A stretch of DNA of 64,000 bases from Cercis canadensis. Its lineage: Eukaryota; Streptophyta; Magnoliopsida; Fabales; Fabaceae. The position numbers and the translations under genes are program-made. The notes beneath the pieces were generated by a model, which searched no databases, was not told where the DNA came from, and was given only the letters and a program-made list of their open reading frames with translations. The stretch spans positions 213,586 to 277,585 of the forward strand of contig QAOA01006358.1 of assembly GCA_003255065.1 (NCBI GenBank), in the 5' to 3' direction. Below are positions 11,831 to 24,369 of this stretch, one piece after another (within the stretch, counting starts at the first letter, position 1; every line of letters starts with the position of its first letter).

Positions 11831-12263
11831 CATGCAAAACATTTGACGCATTGAAAATTTTAATTTTTAAATTGTGTAATATCTTTTGAAAAATGACCTT
11901 GATTGTTGTCCAAAATATTATTTTATTTATAATTACTATATTGAGAGAAATTATTTCAAAATTACAGTATTTTCTTTTTCCAAATTACATTATTTAACTC
12001 AATTGACCTTTACTTTATTCTTCCTTTCTGACTATAATTAAAAAAAACAAAAAACAGTCGTGTCCTAAGGCACAAAGTTGCTAGATGATTTTCTCCCAGT
12101 TTTGATAAAATTAGTTTGTTGCTAAGTTGGCCAAAACAACCCATAAAGAAGAAATAGTTTCAAACCAACCCAATAAATAGTTCTAAAATCATACTATTGT
12201 GGTCAAAAAGCCGCAAAGAAAATGCACTTTGCAAACTTTAACATAAAGAAAATTCTATTATAC
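11831..12263. other. Intergenic, no gene seen
   Basis: AT-rich DNA downstream of the UGT gene. No coding or RNA feature is recognised. Confidence 0.4.
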
Positions 12264-13026
12264 CAAAGAGAGATGTGATATCTTCATGACGTGATAACAC
12301 CACAACTATTAATCTAAAAATATTTAATCTTAGCTATTTATTTTTAACGATCAAAATTAATTACTTTTCACATTAACGACTGTAATACTGTCACGTTAAA
12401 GAAATATCACATACCTTTATGTAAGAAACCTCCTTAACGTAAATGCAATATAATTTGTGTGCACGCGCAAGAATTAAAATACAAGCCTTGGGAGAACAAA
12501 AAGAAGATAGAGACAGCGCAAATAATTTCTAAACCAAACAACCAATGATATTGGTAGTTACCCATCAGCTTCTTGTTGTGTCTATTGTTCTTAAGTCGTT
12601 GATCAACATCTGAAAGCTACGATGAGAGGACCCACCTTTTTGCANCAAAGAGATATGTGATATCTTCATGACGTGACAACACTACAACAATTAATTTAAA
12701 AGCATTTAATCTTAATTATTTATTTTTAACGATCAAAATTAATTACTTTTCACATTAATAACTGTAATACTGTCACGTCAAAAAAATATCACGTACCTTT
12801 ATGTAAGAAACCTCCTTCACGTAAATGCAATATAATTTGTGTGCACGCGCAAGAATTAAAATACAAGCCTTGGGAGAACAAAAAGAAGATAGAGACAGCG
12901 CAAATAATTTCTAAACCAAACAACCAATGATGTTGGTAGTTACCCATCAGCTTCTTGTTGTGTCTATTGTTCTTAAGTCGTTGATCAACATCTGAAAGCT
13001 ACGATGAGAGGACCCACCTTTTTGCA
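12264..13026. repeat. Direct duplication of the UGT 3' end across a single N
   Basis: Copy 1 (12264-12644) and copy 2 (12646-13026) are about 381 bp each, near-identical and in the same orientation, separated only by an N at 12645. Each holds the UGT 3' flank and the last roughly 26 codons of the UGT. The few differences are substitutions (for example GATAACACCAC versus GACAACACTAC). It is either an unmerged contig overlap between two haplotypes or a real tandem duplication; the N at the exact seam favours the first. Confidence 0.85.
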
Positions 13027-15274
13027 CACTACCACGAGCCATTCTAGAAATCTCATCCATTGATCTCACAAAATCTTCTCCCTTCTCTTCCATTAGACCC
13101 CTCACCATCTTCTCTATGATCCTTCTATCACAAGTATCCTTCATGTCAAGCCCTATTTTCCATAGATCACTCACACACCTACTTGTTACTTGTTGATCAG
13201 CCACCAATGGCCAACAAATCAGAGGAACTCCCTCATAAATGCTCTCTAAGGCTGAGTTCCATCCACAATGGGTCAAAAACCCACCTATTGCTGGGTGGGC
13301 CAGAACCTCCTCTTGTGGAGCCCAGCCTACCATATATCCTCTTTCCTTTGTTATCTCTTCAAGCTCACTTGGAATTTGGGCCTGCTCCAGGCCCATTTTA
13401 TCACTTTCCTCTTCAATCAAATCGGGTCTCACTACCCACAAGAAGGGCTTGCCACTGTTCACAAGCCCATACCAAAACTCCAGCAATTGGGTGTAAGAAA
13501 GCCCAACCAAACTTCCAAAGCTAACATAAATCACAGAACTTAATGGCTGTTTATCGAGCCACGTCATGCAGGTTCTATCTTCTTTCCTCAAGGTAGAAGC
13601 ATGAGATGAGAGAGATGATGAAGAATCCTTCAAGTGAATTTTGTAAAGAGCATGCAAGGGGCCAATGGTGTAGATCTTTGGGAAGAAAGATTTGAGGGCT
13701 GAGATGAAGGGAGCGTCAAGTTCCTCAAAAGTATTAAGTACGAGAGATGAAGCTCTAACCATGTCTATGGATTCAATTATATTGAAGTCCATCATTGGGT
13801 TGTCAAGTTGTAGCCTGCAATGACTAGGAAGATCTCGACGCCTTAGCAGGCTCTCCATCCCGGGAATACATGTTATGGGTTTGTCCATGTCCTCATCTGC
13901 TGCATAAATAATTCCAGTTTGCAATTAAGACAAGATTGCCCAAAGTACCAACATGTAAAATCTCATAGGGATGTTAGGCTCCCTTTGATATCTTAAAGGG
14001 TTAAAAAGGAAAATCTTCCTATCGAGAGTTTAGGGTTGAACAAATTTTTTATCTTGGTACCATTGTAAAAATTTCGAAAAACTAAGTCACTCAATATGTG
14101 ACAGAATAATTAATTTATTATAAGATCCATAATTGGAGCAAGACAAGCATCGTGTTGAAAAACAAATTAAAATATTAATCATTTTCTTTAATTTTGTTAA
14201 ACTCAAATTCTGTCATATGTGACCCATACTAAAAATTCAAGTTTTCGAAATATTCTCAATGATACCAAAATTCGAAGTTTGTTCCACCTTGAACTTCTGG
14301 AGAGAGGTAGCTTGGAATCCCCCAAATCTCACAACGTTTACCTTTTGCTTGAAATGGGTAGAAGTGGAAATAATGATTGTTTGAAGAATATTTTCAAAAT
14401 TAAACTAGATATAATGTACTTGCATAGGATAATATATCAATACATATATTATCTTGTCATTTGTTTCTCAAAGGAGCATATATAATGCAATAAGTAAAGA
14501 AAAATGATGATAAGTAATGGAGATCGAACCTTAATATCAAACCCGGAGGTGTTATTAGAGTCCAAATCAAGGACTAAAATCTCATAACTTAGCCAAACAT
14601 ATATGGTCCTTTACGAAACGATATCATACCTCAAATCAACAGTATAGGAATTATAATTTGGCATCAATTGAGAATGTGAGTGAAGCACAACATTTAATCT
14701 AACAAAAATGATATTCATTGATTATAGATGATTAATTGCAAAGCTACTTACCTCGGAAAGGAACTTGGCCTAGTTGAATGAGCTTGGAAGTGTGCAAGAT
14801 AGTCCACAAACCACAAGGACTATGAGTAGAGAAAGTGAAAACGGGAATACCCAAGTCTTTGCCAACACCAATTGCAAAGGACATGATGGCATCAGCTATA
14901 ACACAAGTGGGTTGTGCTCTTTGCTTTGAGATCTTAAGCTTAATCAGCAATTCATGGAAAAGGGGCTTCATGATGGTTCTTGTATTGAAGAAGATTTGAA
15001 CACTAGAGGGCCCAATACGCGAAGACTCAAGAGGGAGACCATCTGGGAGTGTTTCAAATATGAACCCAGAAAAGCAATTACAAAAGGAGGGTAAATCAGT
15101 GACATCTTGAAGACGGCGTTGATTGTATTCTGAGTTAATGAAGGTGATTTGAATGCCTTCTTCAGAGAGAAGCTGAGCAAGGTTGAGCATGGGTTTAACA
15201 TGGCCCGGGAATGGGTAGGGTAAGATCACAATGTGAGGAGGAGGAGGGGTTTGCATTTGCTTTTGCTCCATCAC
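12947..15274 (-). CDS. UDP-glycosyltransferase (UGT85/UGT709-like), two exons
   Basis: Exon 1 is 14752-15274 and exon 2 is 12947-13896. The intron has a GTAAGT donor and a TGCAGCAG acceptor, and joining the exons gives 490 aa in frame. The enzyme transfers sugar from UDP-sugar to small lipophilic acceptors in the cytosol. Visible features are the catalytic His25 in PYPFPGHVKP, the partner Asp128 in TCVIAD, and a full C-terminal PSPG box running from WAPQEEVLAHPAIGGF through HCGWNS to a final DQQ; the last Gln is typical of UDP-glucose users. DEDMDK, PGMESLLRRRDLP and GLDMKDTCDR resemble 7-deoxyloganetic-acid glucosyltransferases (UGT709), but the true acceptor cannot be read from the sequence. 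The intron contains a MITE (about 14015-14300). The gene looks intact; its 3' end is duplicated downstream. Confidence 0.92.
14015..14300. repeat. MITE family B, copy 2, inside the UGT intron
   Basis: It shows the family signature in inverted halves: TACCATTGTAAAAATTTCG with ACTCAATATGTGACAGAAT, and later ATTCTGTCATATGTGA with AATATTCTCAATGATACC. It lies entirely within the intron and does not touch the splice sites. Confidence 0.55.
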
Positions 15275-15299
15275 TAGGTGATGCTTGTTGATACCTAAG

Positions 15300-18200
15300 T
15301 TTGTCCAGCTCTCACCAATTTTTTCTTTTGCAAATAACCAAGCACAAAAAAATAGTACTCATGTCAGACACAGAAAAAACAAAAAACAAAAAAAATGTAA
15401 AAATAGCCAAAGATATGATATAAGTCACATATGGCGTGTAACATAGCACCCCTCTTCAATATTCAGGTATATACACTCACTCGATAATCTATTAATGAAC
15501 ACACATTTACTCAGATGCACACACCATCCACAGGGGAAACATAGAGCACGCACATGCACCAACACAGCACCCCCGCACTAGCAGTACTCATAAATTCATA
15601 GCTTTTTCACAGAAAACACTTGCACTTTTTTTTCCTTCTTTTCAGCTTCTTCTTCAATTTTAGTTTCATGTATAGATGCAGATGACCGCCCCTACCCAGG
15701 CGGAGCTACTGAAGCAAGAATGAGAGGTCACGGAATAGAAAAGCTAGACAGAGAAAAAGAGAGAAAAGGAGATCACAGCCAAACAGAGGGTGGCTCTGCC
15801 ACCGGTGGTGGCGGCAAGCCACGCCTTCCCCGTCACAGATAAGAGATCAGAAAGAGAGAAGTGGAGAAATACGGAAGAAAGAATAAGAAGGAAAGGAAGA
15901 AACCCAAACCTTTAAACCACTGAATCGGAGCTTAGTGATGGAGATGAGCAGTTTTTGAGAGTAAGTGAGGAGATCCTACGTCGCCATTCTCCATCGGCGA
16001 GCTTATCTGCACGCCTTTCTCCATCGGAGCTTAGTTGCTAGGTAGCTGAGGACTGATCAGAAGGGTGATGAGAGTTGTTACTTTGGAATTGAGTGCTTAC
16101 ACGTTGTGGAGAGGTTCAGATTAACACTGAAAATCCCAAGGTGTATCCACTAATTGACGCGTGTGTGTGTTACAGTCACACTTCCCTAGAAAGATGGACA
16201 ATTGTCATATGGCGAACCCTAAGCTATCCATATCTAAGAGGGGCCAGGCTATTCTCTTCTTTGAAGGAGGATTTTGGGTTATTGGGATTCAGAGTGTAAT
16301 TTTTGTGTCAGATGTTAAAAATTAAGTTATTTAGTGTTATTAAAATTAGCGTATAAGTCAAACTGGTTAAATTGGTTAAATGGATCGAATCGAACTAGAG
16401 AGAAACCAAATAAATCGGAGGATCGGTTCGGTTTTTTATTTGAATTTTAAAAAAATTGAGAGAGTCAATTTGATTTTTGGTTAGAATAGAAAAAAAAATT
16501 AATAATAAATTGAACCAAACCCTTAATATATATGTATTTTTTTTTATAATTTTTATGCGATAACCACAAAATTATGTTTTTTTGATTGGGATGAAATAAC
16601 ATTTTTTTCAAAACCCTAACTCTCCTCCCCTTTGCAATCAACATCGACCTCCATTTGAACCCTTTCCAATCTCCATCGTTCCACAATATGCAGAGAAGAA
16701 AAGATATGGACAAAAAGAAGAAGAGATACACACAACAAAAAGAGAAGAAGAGATATAGACAGAGAGGGCATAACAGAGAGCAAATGAGAAGAAAAAAGAA
16801 GAAAGAGGAGATGAGGGGAGAGGATTGCAGAGAAAATATTGAAGTTAGAGAGAAGAGAGGTAGGCCAAATAGAAAGAAGGAGACCGATAAAGCCTCTCAC
16901 ACACCTGACCCAATGCAACAAAAGCAGTATTGACCCTCCGATTTCGATCTAGTATTATATGGTTATCCACGCTTTGCTGAAATCTTGATTTATCATTTAT
17001 CATTTTTTTAAAATTCATTGTCATCCATGGGAGTGGAAGGACAAATCTTGATTTGAAATTTTGACCTTGAAACAACCAGTGTTAGATAGTGAAAGATGAA
17101 TAGAGTACCATTGTGTTGAAAGTTCTGAGCTTTGATGGCTTTCTTCTCTTATTACAATTTTTTGGGATTTTCTCATTTGTTTCAAAAGCATGGTTCTTTA
17201 CTTGTTGCGATTTTTGTAATTGGAATTGGTGTCCTGGTCAAAGGAAAAATTGACCAAATGGGGGATGTGCCGCAATTTCCAAACCACACCTATTTTTCTT
17301 TAGTCTTTGTTTTTGTATTTTTTTTCTTCCTCTCCTTCAAAGTTCAAACGTAATAGACAAAATTTCAAATCAAAGAAAAAGTAACATGAGAGAGAATGAA
17401 AGAAGGTAGACTAGTAGGTAGCTATTAATACATGACAAAAAAGAAAAGTTATTTCTCTTTCTTAGAGTATAATATTTTATTTCATTGGTACAAGAGAATG
17501 AACCAAGAAACTGACTTGTGTACAATTTTTTTTTTCCCTCTTTGGAATTGCACATTTAAGAGACAAAAATCGATAAATCGATTGAACCAAACTGAGTTTG
17601 TCCGATTTGGTTTGATTCGGTTTTGCTTTAAAAAAATTTAAAAACTGAACTAAATCGAACCGAATAACTTGGTCGGTGGGTGTAAACCAAACTAATTACA
17701 CCCCTAATTAAAATATTAAAATAGAATTAGAGTTTAATATTATTAAAAATTAATAGAATAATTTTAAATAATGTTTTATTATATTTTTTGAATTTATAAA
17801 GAAATAATTATTTTAACATATATAAAATAATTTAATTTTTTAAAATTTTTATAATAATACTAAAATTACTATATAAATCTTACTTGAATCTACTCAACTA
17901 AGTGAAGGAGTAGCATAAGCCCCTCAAGGACAAGATAGGATAGAATATAGATTAAATAAGTGTCTATGATAAAAATGCAAAAAAAATGGAAGATTAAAAA
18001 TGGAATCTACACAACACAAATTTTTTTTTTTATAAATGTGAATTTCTGTTATTTTTAAAGAAAAAAATTTAAAAATGGGCGGAATTAGAATTAAAATTAA
18101 AAGTTGAAGATTTAATTAAAACTTAAAATACCAACATCTTATAATTGAGTGATATAAGGTCATTTTTAGGACTTGTAAGTTCTATTTTTGAATTTAGAAT

Positions 18201-19285
18201 TATAATTAAAAATAAAAAATAAAAACTAAAACCTAAAATAATATATTGTTCTCACATTAATTAAATATAATTTTTTATTACGATAATAATGAGATGTGCC
18301 TATGACTTAAATTTAGAATTTTTACCTAATTCTGCACTCACCCCAGGATCCCTAACCCCAACTACAAAAATTTCCAAATATATGTTCTTCTTCATCTTGG
18401 TTCTAGTTTACTTCACCCCAGGGTTCAAAACGATGCGCATATGCATACCTTTCTTCAATTTTTTTTTTTCTTTTGAGTCAACTAATTTTTGGGGGAAAAA
18501 AAAAAGATTTGGGGAGACATGTAATTTTCACATAGATTTGGGGAGATAAATTAAATTTCAAAAAACTTTTTTACTTACTCTCACTGTATCAGCTACATGG
18601 CCAATCATGCGGATAACAACCAGCATTGTAGACTGAGACAAAATGAAAATAGCTTACCTTTCCCTTTTCTTTTGTTGAGAAGTATTAGTAGATTTTAATG
18701 TTAATTAATATAATAAATAGTAGTAATTTTCGCACACAATTTCTTATATTATTTATATCAATAATAAACATTTTGTACTATTGCACTTGAAATTTGAACT
18801 ATAACTCAATTCTTCTGCCCTAGATACTATTCGCACTAATGAGTTTCTTTTTTGTAAGTAATTATTTTATTTATATTTAAATATAATAATTATATATATA
18901 TAAATATGATACACATAATATTAATATTTTGATAATCTCTTATAACGTGATAAATACCTAATTAGAAAGTATTTTTTTTTAATATTATTAGGAGAATTTT
19001 TAAATATTTTATTATATGTCATATGACATAAGAATAATTAATATATAAATAATACGTATATAAATTAATTATTTTTAAATATTTTTAAAAAATAAAATAA
19101 ATTAATTTTATATTAAATAAAATATAAAACTTATATATACTTATCATATCAATATAATATAACATACACATATAATATTATAATATTTTTTTATGCCAAC
19201 ATTTTTCAAAACTCAAAAAAAAAAAAAANATCCTAAACAAATAATTACACAAAATAATAATAATAAATAAAATTCATGTTCATAT
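15300..19285. other. Intergenic: repeat remnants, no gene recognised
   Basis: Open frames at 16465-16933, 17132-17353, 17370-17641 and 18289-18549 are compositional (Lys/Arg-, Phe- or Ser/Leu-rich) and match no family I know. A purine-rich, GC-richer patch at 15700-15900 is unassigned. Blocks with ATCGAACCGAATAA-type motifs at 16360-16460 and 17565-17700 may be ends of one decayed element. MITE-B-like sequence occurs at about 17830-17925 and MITE-A-like sequence at 18991-19190. The single N at 19229 lies in a poly-A run. Confidence 0.4.
18991..19190 (+). repeat. MITE family A, degenerate copy
   Basis: Similar in order and composition to the better copies: GGAGAATTTTTAAATATTTT..., TATGACATAAGAATAATTAA, then AATATAATATAACATAC near the end. 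It is diverged and its boundaries are approximate. Confidence 0.4.
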
Positions 19286-19849
19286 TCATTTGCTTGAAGA
19301 TTGAGGCCAAACACTGATCTTCTCTTTCTCATACTTGATAAACAAAGCCGAAACTGCAGCCACAAAATAGATCTGAATCAGAACAATGGTTGGTGTGTGA
19401 AAATTGATTACGCCCTTCCCAGTTGCGAGCTCTACCAGCACCAACGCCGTCAGACCCAGAATCGCGATTCGACCATTTATGCGTTCGCTATAAGCGCTGA
19501 ACCCGAAATCCACCTTCAACCCACCCGACGACACCGGTTCTTTCAGGGGCACCGGCGGCAGGTAGACTCCGGACCCGGACCCGGACGTTGCCTTCTTGGA
19601 CTTTCGGACCTTTCGGAGCTCTGCTTTCTTCCCTGTTCCGCTCCGGTAACGGAGCCGGAACTCGTTCATGCGGTTGTCGAAGTCGTCGTTGGAAGGGGAT
19701 TCGGGTTGGGTCGGTTCTGGATCTGATGGAGGTGTTTCGGGTTCGGTGGCTCGGGTTATGAAGGAAAGGAAAGGTTTGGGGAATTGGGTTTTGGGTGAGG
19801 AAGATGAAAGTGGGAATCTCAAAGATGATGATGGAAAAAGGGTCGCCAT
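19286..19849 (-). CDS. Chloroplast LHC-like / high-light-induced-type protein
   Basis: A single-exon protein of 187 aa. Residues 1-35 are Ser/Pro/Phe-rich with few acidic residues, as expected of a chloroplast transit peptide. An acidic Pro-rich stretch and a basic segment (about 60-88) follow. A helix begins at ERINGRIAILGLTALVLVEL (residues 122-141), matching the ExxNGR chlorophyll-binding signature of HLIP/one-helix proteins and ending in ATGKGV. A second hydrophobic segment spans about 154-172. By family it should sit in the thylakoid membrane and act in pigment binding, photoprotection or chlorophyll-protein assembly. I cannot tell which LIL/OHP subgroup it belongs to, so no symbol is given. 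The coding sequence is GC-rich at its 5' end compared with the flanks. Confidence 0.8.
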   Translation of the reverse strand: MATLFPSSSLRFPLSSSSPKTQFPKPFLSFITRATEPETPPSDPEPTQPESPSNDDFDNRMNEFRLRYRSGTGKKAELRKVRKSKKATSGSGSGVYLPPVPLKEPVSSGGLKVDFGFSAYSERINGRIAILGLTALVLVELATGKGVINFHTPTIVLIQIYFVAAVSALFIKYEKEKISVWPQSSSK

Positions 19850-19931
19850 TTTCGACTTGCTTGCTTTCCTTCTCGTCTCTGTGTTTTGGATAACTGGTTT
19901 GCTTTTTTCTTGTTTTTTAGGTAAATATTAA

Positions 19932-20160
19932 ATAATTAATTTTTTATTATTTATTATAAATGTTGTCTTGTATTTTTTTCTTTAGGCAAGTAAGAACCAG
20001 ATTTAACTTTAATTTTTACTTACTAAACTCAAAATAAGAAATTCTCTAATTGAAAGTTCAAGACAAACAAACTTTTAATTTTTATATTATTTTAAAATTT
20101 TCAAAAAATTAAATCACTTAAAATAAATCACATCTCCAAACATCATATTAAAATTACGAG
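19932..20160. other. Upstream of the LHC-like gene; nothing distinct seen
   Basis: AT-rich. No promoter element I would defend and no gene. Confidence 0.3.
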
Positions 20161-20370
20161 GATTTTATGATACTACATGAGTATGTTATATTATACTGAT
20201 GTGACAAACATACATAATTTTTATATTTTATTATATATAAAATATAATTTATTTAATTTTTTAAACAAATTTAAAAATAATTAACTTGTACACGTATTAT
20301 TCATTTATTAATTATTTTTATGTAAAATGATATATTATATAAATACTAAAAATATATAAGAAACCTCTCT
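20161..20370 (-). repeat. MITE family A, reverse copy
   Basis: It reads in reverse relative to the 3251 copy: it begins GATTTTATGATACTACATGA and ends TATATAAGAAACCTC. The internal GTATGTTATATTATACTG pairs with the ATGATATATTATATAAATAC at the other side. It lies about 300 bp from another reverse copy. Confidence 0.65.
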
Positions 20371-20667
20371 AAATTAATTACCTTTTAGATATAATACTCA
20401 AATATAAAATATTTCAAAATCCATACCTTCAAATCAAATTTTTTTTTTTGTAGTTCTCTCAAATCAATTCTTCTATCATATATTTTCTCCAAAATTAATA
20501 TTTTTGGTTAAATTCAAAATCAATTCTTTTAAAAACACAATTTTTGTAGAAAAGTCTTGAGTGTTATTATATATATAATTTTTTTCCTCATCAAATTATA
20601 TTTTAGAATCTCTTTAAGAAGATTGAAATCTCAAATTTAAATCCTTAGGTATGAAAATTTAATCGAA

Positions 20668-20881
20668 GATTTTATGATACTACATGAGTACGTCATACTA
20701 TATTGATGTGACAAATATATGTAATTTTTATATTTTATTGAATATAAATATAATTTATTTTATTTTCTCAAATAAATTTTAAAACAGTTAATTTATACAC
20801 GTGTCATTTTTATATTGACTAATTTCATATAGTATGACATACTACATAAATANAAATATAAAAAATATCTAAGAAACCTCC
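20668..20881 (-). repeat. MITE family A, second reverse copy
   Basis: It begins GATTTTATGATACTACATGA and ends AATATCTAAGAAACCTCC. The subterminal pair GTACGTCATACTA / TAGTATGACATAC is well preserved. A single N lies inside it at 20853. Confidence 0.7.
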
Positions 20882-20899
20882 AAATTTAATTAGTATGTC

Positions 20900-22784
20900 C
20901 ACAATATTACTTTTGAAAATTTCTTCCGTTACGTTTGTTTAAAGTAGGGGTGAAAGTGTAACAAACGAACAAAACCTAAGGTAGCCAACTGCTAATTTTG
21001 AAAAAGTAAGGGAGCAGTGTGTCATTTGTCTAAATCTTATAACTATCTAGAGGAGTTGATTTGTGCCATTTTTAAAAAGATCTGGCTTGACTCAGCTCCT
21101 ACCAGTCACTAATATAAATAAAAACGAAGCGCGTATTGCAAAAGCAGAAACTATCAACCACAGATTATCAAATCTAACCTACAACAATTTCCAACGAAAT
21201 TGAAAATTATGAAGAAATTTGAATAAGTTCACCATATTACAGCACTTGTATGAGGCTATTGCACTTGTCATTACCTGTGCTCTTGCTTATTCTATAGATT
21301 CTTACTAAATAATTAAATATTATTCTAAAAATAAATAGATTATATCAATTGTTTTTTAAAATTCAAAACTGAGTTTTGATTATAAAAAAAAAAACAAGAA
21401 ACTTCAAAAAATGTATTAAAATTTTTATTATAACTAAGTATGAAAGTTGTAGGGTACTCTAAAAAATCACTCCATGTTCTCATCTCATTTCAATTCCATT
21501 TGCAAAAATTATAACAAAGAAATGGGGACTTTCATGACAAAGTTTTGGACAAAGATATTTTTTATCAACTAAATAGAAAAATAGACAATTAGCTATGACA
21601 AATTCTATGACATAAGGATACTTAGATATTATAAAATGCATAAATCTTTGGAAGAAGAAATTATCTCAACATTTAAAAGAATTTAATTGTACTCCAAAGA
21701 TCCATGGCATAATAATAATCATGTGATTGTTAAAAAGATATATGAAATGATCCTATAGTAACATATTTATTGATATGACCTATGCATTGCACATAAATGT
21801 AAAGAAATTTAATTTTTTTTTTGCTATGTTCAATTTGGAGTATGTTAATTGTTAGGTAAATTGAATAGATTTAACTTCACAAGATTTTGAAAAACTAAAT
21901 ATGTAGAAAGTGGTCAAGATAGCATTCAATTAGCAGTGTATGTAAGGAAGATAATTTATGGTCTTTTTAACATAGATAATGTGATAACCTTGACTATCCG
22001 ATTTCAACTGCTGAACAAATTAGTATTACCAAAATTTTATTCCATGGATTTGATCTAAAATTTCATGTAATTACAATGCAAAGTATAGTAGCAATTCAGA
22101 ATATAATGTGATGAGACTGAATTAGTACATTTACATAAGCTAATGCATACATATCCTTTGTAATTCCACATTTTGAAAATTTAAGTGTCCCACAAAGTCA
22201 ATTCTGACTACTTCATTTTCTTCGGAAATTGCTTTAAAAGTCGACCCTTACATGATCTATGATTCAAGAACTTGATAAGAAATAAAAGGTTCATCACTTA
22301 GTTATTGTAAATTATTCAAAAAAATAAATTCCAGGCAATTAATCAAAAGATCAATGACAATTAAATCAAATTCAAACTACTTAAGCAGATAACAATGCAC
22401 AATAGCACGTCTCTAAGATAATAGCATAGCTTATTATCGAAACCAATTAGCAAAATTTCCTGCTTCATTGAGGTTTAATATTGAAAAAAAAAACCATGTA
22501 TTAAAAATATAGTTATACAAATTAAATTATGCAGCAGCATAATATAATTACAAGCAATAGTATCTATTAAATTTTCAAAAAATTGATGGTAACCCTTACA
22601 TTAGAGAAGATAAAAGCCTTGGCATAATTCTGAGTAAGAATAGCTAGGAATTTTTCCTTTTGATTAACCACAGAACATCATAAAACCCGTATTGATATGC
22701 CTATTCATAACAGCCTATTAATAAAAAAAAACAACTTACAAACACATCTACTATATATTGCTAGTTTGGAAAACTGATTTTTTT
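20900..22784. other. AT-rich intergenic DNA, no gene seen
   Basis: No credible open frame, RNA gene or element end was found by eye. Confidence 0.4.
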
Positions 22785-23040
22785 TTTTTTTTGGTAACCC
22801 AAGAACCAGGGCCTAACTCCAACTTTTAGATGGAGCCAAACTTATCAAACCTGGGACGAGTTATCTCTGCTCCAGGAGTCACACTGTTAAAACACCCACA
22901 ACTATAGTTTTGTGTGGTGGAACGCTTTAAAACCCTCATTTTGTTAATAAGATGTCTCGAATACAATACTTTCTTTTTGTGATGAGAGTCTTGTAACCAA
23001 TTGATCTACAATCCGGTTGACAGTTTGAAACGCTGATTTA
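22785..23040 (-). repeat. Possible SINE (minus strand)
   Basis: Read on the minus strand from about 23030, TAGATCAATTGGTTACAAG resembles a Pol III A box, and ATTCGAGACATC about 40 bp later resembles a B box. The plus-strand start is a long T run (22787-22801), i.e. an A tail on the minus strand. No target duplication was identified. Confidence 0.4.
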
Positions 23041-23435
23041 AAACACCATTCTATAGCATAAGCCAAACTCTAGATCTAATTAGAGAACTGATTTTATTAT
23101 ATTAATAATCATTTATGAACTATTCTAACAAAACAACCATTAAACTGCCATTAGGGCTTTGATTACTCGAGGTTAAGTGTGTGCGTTGTTAGGGCAGAGT
23201 CCTGTGTTTCTATCTCCGAATTAAAAAAAGACAGCAATTAAACTACAGCTATTGTTGCAGATATTGTCTTCTTCTAACGGATTCTCCATATTATTTAACA
23301 TCACACCTGCTAACAAATAAGATTTAGAACATTTGAGATAATTGAGGAATGTTTCTACAAATTAATACCACGTAGTACTAAACAATACTCAACTCATAGT
23401 AAATCCAGTTTCCCCAACCTGCAACTTATTCAGCC

Positions 23436-24369
23436 ATGGCCTCTAGTTCTCACAAATCATTCATTGTATATTTCCTCAACGCTTTCATGTTCTGATGCGT
23501 TCACGTACCCGAAAGATCGAAACGGAGTGTCTAGATACCAAACTGTGGGATGACCTTGGTTATCTCAATAGGGTGAACCCTTAGCAAGGAAGGATCCTTG
23601 GTAAGTTCAAGTTCAAGTTCTTTGCGCAAGAACAACAGGGAAGCTCTCAATCCAGAGAAACTCAATAATTCAGAAACTGAATACTATTAATCTCCAAAAC
23701 TGTTTTGCAAAGGCATACACGAATTCCTTATATAGGCAATTCGGCTAGGAGGCTACAAGCTATGATGGATCCTCTAAGAAAGTTAATAAAACCCTAATAC
23801 CCAGTTTGGCCCATAGACATAAAGGCCCAAAATATTAAAAACGAATTTAAAACTAATTAAACGTTTTGGCCCATAAACATAAAAGCCCAAAAATAAAACT
23901 AATTAAATTAAACATTATTTTTGGCCTGCTCCAAACTTGGGCTCCAAGCTGGCCCATGTGCACCTTCTACAAGAGACAGATAAGTGATCCATCTCAACTC
24001 TGAACTTGGCCCAGCTGCTCTTTCTTTGGTCTGCACCTCTTGGACTAGGCTCAACAATGCCTCTCTCACTCGCTTAGCTCTGCTTCTAGTCATCGGGCCT
24101 CCAACTCCAAGCAAGGGATCATGAACACTCCTAGGGTTAGGGCATGTAGCAAGCTGATTCACATCATGTTCTTGTCAAGCATGAGTTTGAGCCTAGCAGC
24201 TCGCCATCTTTTGCAAACAACTCCTACTGCTGCTGCACCAACAATGCCAAAGTTGCCTACTTTCCCATCTCTACCACTTCCAACTATGTCATTGCCTACT
24301 CTCCCCACCATTCCTCCTCTCTCCAGTTTTCCATTCCTCTCCCCACCATCTCCAGCCTCTATCCCATAA
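23436..24369 (+). pseudogene. Short secreted proline-rich peptide gene split by a transposable element
   Basis: The first 19 codons (23436-23492) encode the start of a signal peptide (MASSSHKSFIVYFLN then AFMF). The frame resumes at 24172 with LSSMSLSLAARHLL, followed by a Pro/Leu/Thr-rich peptide with repeats such as LPTFPSLPLPT and LPTLPTIPPL and a C-terminus FPFLSPPSPASIP. The 674 bp between are a transposable element with target duplication TGTTC at both sides; removing the element and one duplication restores a single frame of 84 codons. With the element in place the original start runs straight into its TGA. A start inside the element (24121) is in frame with the gene remnant and could give an 82-aa chimera. 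A related gene follows at 25442. The family's function is not known to me. Confidence 0.8.
23493..24166 (-). mobile_element. Solo LTR or TRIM-like element, 674 bp
   Basis: The ends are TGATGCG and CACATCA, so the element starts TG, ends CA and has inverted termini (TGATG/CATCA). A perfect 5-bp target duplication TGTTC flanks it (23488-23492 and 24167-24171). On the minus strand an open stretch of about 84 codons contains GPMTRSRAKRVREAL, a phrase found at the tail of plant retroelement polyproteins, so minus is taken as its sense strand. Internal long terminal repeats were not found, so solo LTR is the simpler reading. Confidence 0.8.

Noticed and set aside
16465..16933. Overlapping open frames on both strands, Lys/Arg-rich or Leu/Ser-rich
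   Set aside because: Both come from a purine-rich simple-sequence tract (GAGAAGAAGAG-like).
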